From contig NZ_JAUSSF010000001.1 in the NCBI RefSeq assembly GCF_030812195.1, forward strand, positions 1,054,001 through 1,118,000: a stretch of 64,000 nucleotides of DNA, in the 5' to 3' direction. The notes under the pieces were generated by a model. The model was not told the origin of the DNA. It saw only the letters and a list, made by a program, of their open reading frames with translations, and searched no databases. This DNA comes from Chryseobacterium lathyri. Its GTDB lineage: Bacteria; Bacteroidota; Bacteroidia; Flavobacteriales; Weeksellaceae. Position 1 is the stretch's first letter. Each line of letters begins with the position of its first letter. Below are positions 28,723 through 36,090 of this stretch, piece by piece. The position numbers and the translations under genes are program-made.

Positions 28723-28756
28723 AAACCTAACAGATTTTTTGAAACCTGTTAGGTTT
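28723..28756. terminator. Palindrome AAACCTAACAG..CTGTTAGGTTT
   Basis: A perfect 11-bp inverted repeat with a 12-bp loop lies between the cupin gene and the next esterase. It could terminate the upstream transcript. The sequence is also a well-known dispersed flavobacterial repeat, so both readings are possible. Confidence 0.5.
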
Positions 28757-28796
28757 AGCAAAATACACTTTACAGTAATTTAAAAATTAACCAGCC

Positions 28797-29699
28797 ATGA
28801 AGAAATCTGTTTTCATCTTAATAATTTTTCTTTTCGCTCAGTTATCCGCACAGGAAAAAATCACCCTTTGGCCCAAAGGCCAGATGCCTAATTCCAAAGG
28901 GTTGCAGTTAAAAACTGAGGAAATAGACGGCAGAATTGTACAGATAAAGGAAACGGAACTTTTTGCATTTTTACCTCCCAAGGAAGATAGAAAACAGATG
29001 GCTATCATCATCATTCCCGGTGGCGGATATTACAAACTTACCTATGATCTGAACGGCTTCCAAATTGCAAAATGGTTTAATACATTAGGAATATCTGCTT
29101 TTGTTTTAAATTACAGGCTACCGATTTCGCCCGATGTCAACCAGAGAGAACTTGCTCCGTTGCAGGATGTTCAGGCGGCTATAAAGTACCTTAGAAAAAA
29201 TGCTGGACAATATGGTATTTCATCCGATCAGGTTGGGGTTATCGGAACTTCTGCAGGTGGACATTTGGCTGCAATGGCAAGCAACATTTCTACAGATTAT
29301 ACAGAATTAAAAGGCGATTGGGAGAATATTTCTACTATTCCGAATTTTGCGATTCTGGTTTCTCCAGTAATCGATCTAGGCGAATTTGCACACATGGGAA
29401 GCCGCAACAGTTTGCTTGGTGAAAGTGCCTCTCCGGAAAAAATCCGCGAATATTCTATGCAAAACCGTGTGACAGAAAAAACACCGCCTACAATGTTGAT
29501 TCATGCACAAAATGATAAAACAGTCCCTGTGATGAACAGCATTCTGTATTATCAGGCAATGATAAAAAATAAAGTGAAAGGCGCGTTGTTCATTTTTCCT
29601 GAAGGTGAACATAAAATCGGAATTATGAATAAAACCGAACTGACGGATAACTGGAAAAAATTATGCTCAGACTGGCTGAAAACGACCGGTAATAAGTAA
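28797..29699 (+). CDS. Secreted alpha/beta-hydrolase (acetyl-xylan/pectin esterase-like)
   Basis: A 300-residue serine esterase with a signal peptide (about 1-18). The oxyanion loop IIIPGGGYYK, elbow VIGTSAGGHLA, acid HAQNDKTVP and base in EGEHKIG define the triad. Relatives of this type act on acetylated hemicellulose or pectin. It differs clearly from the esterase at 25268 (GTSAGG instead of GESAG). It is followed by GH95 after 19 bp. Confidence 0.82.
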   Translation: MKKSVFILIIFLFAQLSAQEKITLWPKGQMPNSKGLQLKTEEIDGRIVQIKETELFAFLPPKEDRKQMAIIIIPGGGYYKLTYDLNGFQIAKWFNTLGISAFVLNYRLPISPDVNQRELAPLQDVQAAIKYLRKNAGQYGISSDQVGVIGTSAGGHLAAMASNISTDYTELKGDWENISTIPNFAILVSPVIDLGEFAHMGSRNSLLGESASPEKIREYSMQNRVTEKTPPTMLIHAQNDKTVPVMNSILYYQAMIKNKVKGALFIFPEGEHKIGIMNKTELTDNWKKLCSDWLKTTGNK

Positions 29700-29718
29700 T
29701 CACCTAATAAAATGAAAA

Positions 29719-32190
29719 ATGCTAAAAATCATTCAACATAAAATATTTTTACTGGCTTTTGGAACTTTGATTTCGGTTGTAGCTCAAGCACAGAATTTAA
29801 AGCTTACCTACAACAAACCCGCAGAAAATTGGAATGAAGCACTCCCAATAGGCAACGGAAAACTAGGTGCAATGGTTTTTGGCGGAGTTTCACAGGAACA
29901 TCTTCAGCTTAATGAAGAGACAATCTGGGCAGGAGAACCCGGAAATAATGTTCCGAAAAATACGTTTGACAGTATTCAAAAAATCAGGAAACTGTTGGAT
30001 CAAGGTCAATTTGAAGAAGCGCAAAACCTTTCCAATAAAACATATCCGAGAAATGCACCAAAAAATCTGAATTACGGAATGCCTTATCAGACGATGGGCG
30101 ATTTGTTTCTGGATTTTAAAGGTCATGAAAATTTTCAACATTACAGCCGGACTTTAGATATTGAAAAAGCCATCAGCACAGTTTCCTACGAGGTGAATGG
30201 CGTAACTTTTAAGCGTGAAATATTCACTTCTTTTGCCAGTAATGTAGCTGTCATTAAATTATCTTCCAGTAAAAAAGGAAGTTTGAATTTCTCTATTAAT
30301 GCTTCTACCCCACATTTGACAAAATCAATTTTTACGGAGAAAAATCAATTAGTAATTAATGGAACAAGCGGTTCGGTTGACAATAAAATCGGGAAAATTA
30401 ATTTCAAAATGGTAGCTTTTCCTGTTTTAAAAGGTGGAAAGTTAACATCAATTGAAAATCAATTATATGTTTCCGGAGCAGATGAAGTGGTCATTTATGT
30501 CTCCATCGCTACCAATTTCAAAAAATACAATGACATTTCGGGAAATCCTGATGTAAAAGTTTCGGAATATTTAAAATCAGCTTTAAGCAAAAAATATGAT
30601 GCTGAATTAAAAGCTCATATTCAAAAATATCAGAAATATTTTAATCGGGTAAGCCTAAATTTAGGGACAACAGGCCAGGCAAAAAAAACAACGGATGTCA
30701 GAATTAAAGAATTTGCCCATTCAAAAGACCCTGATTTAGTGGCTTTATATTTCCAGTTTGGCCGTTACCTTTTGATTTCATCTTCACAGCCGGGAACCCA
30801 GCCTGCCAATTTACAGGGAATCTGGAATTATCAGTTAAATCCTGCCTGGGACAGTAAATACACGGTGAATATCAATACAGAAATGAACTATTGGCCTGCC
30901 GAAAGCACGAATTTAAGTGAAATGCATGAACCGTTGTTGGACATGATCCAGGATTTGTCGGTGACCGGACAGGAATCTGCTAAAGAAATGTATCATGCAA
31001 GAGGCTGGAATATGCATCACAACACCGATCTTTGGAGAATTACAGGAATTGTGGATGGTGGATTCTACGGAATGTGGCCGATGGGCGGTGCCTGGCTCAC
31101 ACAACACCTTTGGAATCATTATTTATATACCGGAGACAAAGAATTTTTGAAAAAATATTATCCGCCTTTAAAAGGTTCGGCTTTATTTTATCTGGATATT
31201 TTACAACAAGATCCTTCCCAAAAATATCTGGTCGTTTCGCCTTCCATGTCACCTGAAAATACATATAGGAAGAGTGTCGGAATTACGGCCGGAACAACGA
31301 TGGATAATCAGTTGGTTTTTGATGTCTTTAATAATTTCATTAATGCTTCAAAAATTCTAAATGAAGATAAAAACCTGTCGGATGAAGTAAAATCAGCTTT
31401 AAATAATCTTCCGTCCATGCAGATCGGGCAACACGCCCAGTTGCAGGAATGGCTTAAAGATATGGACCGAACCGATGATAAACACAGACATATTTCACAT
31501 TTGTACGGACTTTTTCCTTCGGGACAGATTTCTCCTTTCAGAAATCCTGATTTAACAGAAGCTGCAAAAAATTCAATGATTTATCGTGGCGATAAATCTA
31601 CAGGCTGGTCGATGGGTTGGAAAGTGAATTGGTGGGCAAGGTTATTGGATGGAAACCAAGCTTTTAAACTAATTTCAGACCAATTATCTCCTGTTTCTAT
31701 GGATGCAAAAGATCAATCCGGAGGAACTTATCCGAATCTTCTGGATGCACACCCTCCGTTTCAAATCGATGGAAATTTTGGATGTACTTCCGGAATTGCA
31801 GAAATGTTACTCCAAAGTTATGACGGCTATCTTTACATTTTACCGGCACTTCCAGATGCTCTTCCAAACGGTTTTGTTAAAGGATTAAAAGCAAGAGGTG
31901 GTTTTGAAGTTGATATAGAATGGAAAAATTCTAAACTGACGAAACTGGTTGTAAAATCTGCTCTGGGAGGAAATGCGAGAATCAGAATCGCGAGAGATAT
32001 TCAGCTTAAATCTAAGATCAGTTTAACCTCAGCAACAGGGGAAAATTCAAATCCATATTACCAGGTGAATGCTATTAAAACGCCATTAGTTTCAGATAAA
32101 GCTGAATTAAAAGGTTTCTCAATTCCTGAAACGCAGGTTTTTGATTTTGATACTGTAAAAGGAGTAACCTATATTTTTGAATCGAAATAA
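29719..32190 (+). CDS. GH95 alpha-L-fucosidase/galactosidase
   Basis: Inverting exo-enzyme of 823 residues. It has the N-terminal beta-domain string [16 protein letters not shown], the (alpha/alpha)6 region with [19 protein letters not shown] and [12 protein letters not shown] (the two Asn that activate water in GH95), [16 protein letters not shown] and [17 protein letters not shown] (Asp). The signal peptide ends near AQAQ (about 25). In pectin it would remove terminal alpha-L-fucose or alpha-L-galactose, as found on rhamnogalacturonan II or xyloglucan side chains. Sugar preference is not resolved. Confidence 0.92.
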   Translation: MLKIIQHKIFLLAFGTLISVVAQAQNLKLTYNKPAENWNEALPIGNGKLGAMVFGGVSQEHLQLNEETIWAGEPGNNVPKNTFDSIQKIRKLLDQGQFEEAQNLSNKTYPRNAPKNLNYGMPYQTMGDLFLDFKGHENFQHYSRTLDIEKAISTVSYEVNGVTFKREIFTSFASNVAVIKLSSSKKGSLNFSINASTPHLTKSIFTEKNQLVINGTSGSVDNKIGKINFKMVAFPVLKGGKLTSIENQLYVSGADEVVIYVSIATNFKKYNDISGNPDVKVSEYLKSALSKKYDAELKAHIQKYQKYFNRVSLNLGTTGQAKKTTDVRIKEFAHSKDPDLVALYFQFGRYLLISSSQPGTQPANLQGIWNYQLNPAWDSKYTVNINTEMNYWPAESTNLSEMHEPLLDMIQDLSVTGQESAKEMYHARGWNMHHNTDLWRITGIVDGGFYGMWPMGGAWLTQHLWNHYLYTGDKEFLKKYYPPLKGSALFYLDILQQDPSQKYLVVSPSMSPENTYRKSVGITAGTTMDNQLVFDVFNNFINASKILNEDKNLSDEVKSALNNLPSMQIGQHAQLQEWLKDMDRTDDKHRHISHLYGLFPSGQISPFRNPDLTEAAKNSMIYRGDKSTGWSMGWKVNWWARLLDGNQAFKLISDQLSPVSMDAKDQSGGTYPNLLDAHPPFQIDGNFGCTSGIAEMLLQSYDGYLYILPALPDALPNGFVKGLKARGGFEVDIEWKNSKLTKLVVKSALGGNARIRIARDIQLKSKISLTSATGENSNPYYQVNAIKTPLVSDKAELKGFSIPETQVFDFDTVKGVTYIFESK

Positions 32191-32305
32191 TAATCAATAA
32201 TAAACAGAAAATTTCCTGCAGATTTCAAATTCAGTAAATAATCTGTATAATTCAGGAATCTGCGGGGAAAAGCCAGTTAATTAAAATGTTTTAAATTAAT
32301 AACAA

Positions 32306-32323
32306 AATGCAACCGATTGAATT
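32306..32323. promoter_or_regulatory. Possible LacI-type operator upstream of PL1 gene
   Basis: AATGCAACCGATTGAATT is symmetric at 7 of 9 positions and matches the GCAAtCGATTG core of the two sites at 9963 and 10647 with one change. It lies 114-131 bp before the PL1 start, nearly the same distance as the susC operator from susC. It may make the PL1 gene a separate unit under the same regulator. Confidence 0.35.
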
Positions 32324-32436
32324 AATGATATAAATAACATTATAATTATATAAATATTAATATATCAAATTATAACACATTAAAATATTAAATATATAAT
32401 TTTATAACCGAATCAAATAACAATAAATCAATTACT

Positions 32437-33555
32437 ATGAAAACAACATTCAAAGCTGCCTTTCTTACGGTAGCTCTAAGCTCGACTTTTGCCCTGACTG
32501 GTTGCAGGCAGGAAGACCTTAAAACAGATTTAACGGAAAATCCAAACGAACTTAATCTTGGAAACAAACTCGTCGCCAATGCCATAGTTCCTTTAGCAAG
32601 CTGTGTAGCTCCGGGATGGGCTTCTCAAAACGGAGGAACAACCGGTGGGGGAACAGCAGCAGAAACTACCGTGACAACCTATGCGCAGTTAAAAGCTGCG
32701 ATCGAAAACACAGCGGTAAAAGTCATTAAAGTGACCGGAACGATCACCATTACGGCCCGTCTTTCACTTCAGGATCAAACGGGAAAAACACTTTACGGAG
32801 CAAGCGGTGCAAAGTTGGTTTCTACGGATCAGACAGCAAGCGGATCTGGAATTATCAATATTAAAAGATGCAACAATATCGTTATCAGAAACCTGATTTT
32901 CGAAGGTCCGGGTGCTTATGATACAGACGGCTGGGACAATGCCATTTTGGATGACTGTAGAAATGTATGGATCGATCATTGTGAATTCAGAGACGGTGTG
33001 GACGGGAATTTTGATATTAAAAACAAATCGGATTTCGTTACGGTTTCTTACACGAAATTCCATTACCTGAAAGCTCCGAAACCCGGTGGTTCAGGCGGAA
33101 CGGATGACCACAGATTTTCCAATCTTATCGGATCGAGTGACGGCGCAACAGCCGATGCAGGAAAACTGAATGTAACATTCGTTCGCTGCTGGTGGGCTCC
33201 GGGATGCAAAGAGCGTATGCCGAGAGTAAGATTTGGTAAAATACATATTGTTAACAGCTATTTCAACAGTTCTGTAAGCAACAAATGCATTGCAGCAGGG
33301 CTTCAGGCGAATATCCGTGTCGATGGAAACGTATTTGAGAATGTAAAAGAGCCTATTAACCTGATGAGCGGCTATACAGCGGTTACCGTTACTTCCAACA
33401 ATACATTTACCAACGTTACCGGAAACACGGCAGGAAGCGGTACGGCATTTACTCCTCCTTATACGATCCCGACGCTTTCTTTATCTTCCGTAAAGTCTGA
33501 CGTAACAGCAAATGCGGGAGCTACATTAACAGGGAATATCTGTAATTCATTATAA
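32437..33555 (+). CDS. PL1 pectate lyase lipoprotein
   Basis: Calcium-dependent endo-lyase on polygalacturonate. The signal ends in ALTGC (lipobox, about residue 23), so the enzyme is a lipoprotein, followed by a linker rich in Gly/Thr. The beta-helix contains WIDHCEFRDGVDGNFDIK (calcium-site region) and KERMPRVRFGKIH, the RxPxxR motif with the catalytic Arg of the PelC type. It is closer to classical PL1 than the lyases at 16773 and 36091. It is the last plus-strand gene of the locus, with its own long AT-rich upstream region. Confidence 0.9.
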   Translation: MKTTFKAAFLTVALSSTFALTGCRQEDLKTDLTENPNELNLGNKLVANAIVPLASCVAPGWASQNGGTTGGGTAAETTVTTYAQLKAAIENTAVKVIKVTGTITITARLSLQDQTGKTLYGASGAKLVSTDQTASGSGIINIKRCNNIVIRNLIFEGPGAYDTDGWDNAILDDCRNVWIDHCEFRDGVDGNFDIKNKSDFVTVSYTKFHYLKAPKPGGSGGTDDHRFSNLIGSSDGATADAGKLNVTFVRCWWAPGCKERMPRVRFGKIHIVNSYFNSSVSNKCIAAGLQANIRVDGNVFENVKEPINLMSGYTAVTVTSNNTFTNVTGNTAGSGTAFTPPYTIPTLSLSSVKSDVTANAGATLTGNICNSL

Positions 33556-33578
33556 TTGTAATTAAACAAATTGAAATA

Positions 33579-33608
33579 AGAAAGACTGAGAATTTCTCAG
33601 TCTTTCTT
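33579..33608. terminator. Bidirectional terminator between convergent lyase genes
   Basis: AGAAAGACTGAGAA pairs with TTCTCAGTCTTTCT almost without loop, with A-rich and T-rich flanks on both sides. It separates the plus-strand PL1 gene from the convergent PL10 gene and can serve both. Confidence 0.85.
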
Positions 33609-33624
33609 TAGAGATCAAAAATTA

Positions 33625-34644
33625 TTATTCAGAAATTTTATTTTTCTCAAGCCATTTCGGATATTCTTTATTAATCAGCTTATCAGCAAAATCTCCAAAC
33701 CAGCTGTAGCCGTTTCTCCTTTCCTCAGAAACCTCGTTGTAATCGTATTTTACACTTCCATCACGATCACCGAAAAGAGGTTTGTTGCTGTTAATATCAT
33801 AAAACCTTGCCCAGATTACAGAAGTTTTGTCTTCAGCCAAAGTCCGGACAGCTTTTCCATTTATCTTTGAAACATTGTAGCTATATCCTTCAATTTTATT
33901 TTGCTTAAACCAGTTTACAGCAGATTTTATTGACTTTTCAATTTCGGGAGTGACAGGCTGCAACATCAAAAATCGTACGATTCCCACGGATTCGCCGGTT
34001 GCCAGAGAAATAGGTTCAAAGGCCCGTGCTTTATCCGGTTGAAGAGTAGTTTCGTTGTATTGATCAGCCCAGATTGTCGGAATTCCTTTTTGCAAAATCT
34101 GGGTTTTCAAAATGCATTCAATTCCTTTTTGTACGGCTATTCTTGATTTTTCTTTTAATTTAGAATCAACAACATCAAAATCATTTTTCCCTTCGCTCAC
34201 ATTATATAAAACTGTTAAAGCGTTAATCATTGCATTGTCATTGTAGGTCACCTGCTTTCTGTATAATCCGGAATTCGGATAATATTGTGGAAAACCTCCG
34301 TTTTTATACTGCATCAAAAGAAGATAGCCAATTCCTTTCTCTGCAGATTTCAGATATTCTGGATTTTTTGTCTTGGAATATGCCTTTATTAAAGCATTGA
34401 TTTCCCTTGATGTTGCGTTGTTATCAATCGTTGCGTGATCGTCACCCGTTGCCTTTATCTTTTTCAAAAGATCCTTATCGAGCGGTAAATTATAATTCAC
34501 TACAGATTTATCACCGAGCTGTTTGCCCCAACCGCCGATTGGAAGTTGGTACACCAGCATTTTTTCGGCTAAAGTATCTTTGACCTGAGCAGAAAAAACA
34601 GCTGTTGTTAATGAAAAGACAACTACTGAAAGATTTAGTTTCAT
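33625..34644 (-). CDS. PL10 pectate lyase
   Basis: Pectate lyase of family 10, an (alpha/alpha)-type fold of 339 residues. Typical segments are LMQYKNGGFPQYYPNSGLYR, TYNDNAMINALTVLY, ATGESVGIVRFLM and IWARFYDINSNKPLFGDRDG. A signal peptide ends near AVFSAQ (about 20). It lies 2 bp after the DUF4861 gene stop, so the pair is co-translated. It extends the lyase set to a third fold. Confidence 0.9.
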   Translation of the reverse strand: MKLNLSVVVFSLTTAVFSAQVKDTLAEKMLVYQLPIGGWGKQLGDKSVVNYNLPLDKDLLKKIKATGDDHATIDNNATSREINALIKAYSKTKNPEYLKSAEKGIGYLLLMQYKNGGFPQYYPNSGLYRKQVTYNDNAMINALTVLYNVSEGKNDFDVVDSKLKEKSRIAVQKGIECILKTQILQKGIPTIWADQYNETTLQPDKARAFEPISLATGESVGIVRFLMLQPVTPEIEKSIKSAVNWFKQNKIEGYSYNVSKINGKAVRTLAEDKTSVIWARFYDINSNKPLFGDRDGSVKYDYNEVSEERRNGYSWFGDFADKLINKEYPKWLEKNKISE

Positions 34645-34646
34645 TA

Positions 34647-35828
34647 TTATTTAATTTGAATAATTAGTGGATTTGCAATAATCTGTGATTGTTTTTGCAA
34701 TAAGGTTTCCCAATCTTTTTGTGTCTGAATCTGCCCGCTCTTCTGCCACGCAAATCCGGCATAATAAGTCAGTTTATTTTGAGGTTTTGTCACAACTAAC
34801 AGGTTGCTCTGATCCGGAGTTTCGGATTTAAAAGCAACAGATTTTTCAACAATTTTAGGATCTACAACCACTCCTTCCCCTACAAAAGCATCATCAATTT
34901 TTTCCCAGTGGAAATAATATCCGTTTTTGTCGTTTAGTTTTGTTTCGCCTTCGTTTTTATGCAGGGTAATTCCGATCGTGTAATTTGGGACCTGCTTTTC
35001 AGCCTGAAAACTGGATTCAAACTTTGAAAAATTGGAGCCCAGATCCAGAGAAATCCGTTTTGTTTCTTTCACTCCGAATTCACTCCACGGATTGTAGGTT
35101 AATTCAAAAACCGTTCTTAAAGGGCCTTCCGCAATGGTTTTAGAGCTCACAAAATTTTGTGACACCTGAAGCTTTTCATTCACCCAAATTCCGAGTCCAC
35201 CCGTTCCGCGACTATCTCCAACGTGGTAAGGATCATACCCCTCGTCTCTCGTATCTTTGTGATAGTACAACGGATCGGTCAGATAGCCTTTATACCATTT
35301 GTTGATCACTGGTTTGTCGGTCCTTTTTAGCCAGATATCAACTCCGCTGGAAAGTGTGCTTCCTTTTATCCCTTGCAATGCTTCTTTCTGACCTTTCGGG
35401 CCATAGACACGGAATGCTATTTTATCATTTTCCCAGGCATAGTCGTCTACTCTTTCAGGAACTAATCTTGAATATGTTGAAATTTTGCTTTCAGGAACTG
35501 CAACTTTGGCATCTGCAATAATGGTATAGGTGTTTGTTTTTTTTGCTTCAATATTCACCTGAAAAAGGAGTTCGTCGCTTTTTCCGTCTCCATTATAGTC
35601 GATCCATTGAATCGGTAAAACATTTTTACCATTATCACTTATCCTGAGATCAGATTCGCTGCTTCTACTTAGAAAAGAAGTTAAATGAGCAACGGGTATT
35701 GATACGACTTCATTTCTTGAAAAATTCAATGTATTTTTTACCTGAATAGAATTTTGTGCCTTTAGAAAAGAACATGCGCAAACGATTGCACACATACATC
35801 CGGAAATTAAAAATTTTGTTCTGAACAT
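34647..35828 (-). CDS. DUF4861 family secreted protein (second copy)
   Basis: Longer DUF4861 paralog (393 residues versus 332 at 18240). A signal peptide ends near SFLKAQ. An extra N-terminal region (about 25-110) with IQWIDYNGDGKSDELLFQV resembles a beta-sandwich. The core has YAWENDKIAFRVYGP, YHKDTRDEGYDPYHVGDS and RGTGGLGIWVN. Its role in pectin breakdown is inferred from its tight pairing with PL10. The start is in a region containing a CG-centred palindrome (35775-35792), discussed in the findings. Confidence 0.8.
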   Translation of the reverse strand: MFRTKFLISGCMCAIVCACSFLKAQNSIQVKNTLNFSRNEVVSIPVAHLTSFLSRSSESDLRISDNGKNVLPIQWIDYNGDGKSDELLFQVNIEAKKTNTYTIIADAKVAVPESKISTYSRLVPERVDDYAWENDKIAFRVYGPKGQKEALQGIKGSTLSSGVDIWLKRTDKPVINKWYKGYLTDPLYYHKDTRDEGYDPYHVGDSRGTGGLGIWVNEKLQVSQNFVSSKTIAEGPLRTVFELTYNPWSEFGVKETKRISLDLGSNFSKFESSFQAEKQVPNYTIGITLHKNEGETKLNDKNGYYFHWEKIDDAFVGEGVVVDPKIVEKSVAFKSETPDQSNLLVVTKPQNKLTYYAGFAWQKSGQIQTQKDWETLLQKQSQIIANPLIIQIK

Positions 35829-36021
35829 AATTATTCAATTGAGTTGTAAAATCAAAAATAATGATAACTTTCTTATGAACATAAAAAAATAATCAAATTT
35901 TAAATCTAAAAGGTTAATTAAAAAAAAACTTAAACAAATCAAAATTAATTGAAATTCAATTTTTTTGCTTCAGGTGTCTGATGAATCAGGATCATATTTA
36001 AAATATTTACAGCTAAAAGAA

Positions 36022-36050
36022 AAATCCCTTCAAATGGTTTGAAAGGATTT
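36022..36050 (-). terminator. Terminator of the T9SS lyase gene
   Basis: AAATCCCTTCAAA pairs with TTTGAAAGGATTT (one mismatch) around a 3-nt loop, with T-runs on both strands. It lies about 40 bp past the stop of the large minus-strand gene. Confidence 0.8.
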
Positions 36051-36090
36051 TTTTTTAAATATAAATGAAATTAAACTTTGGTAATAGCTT

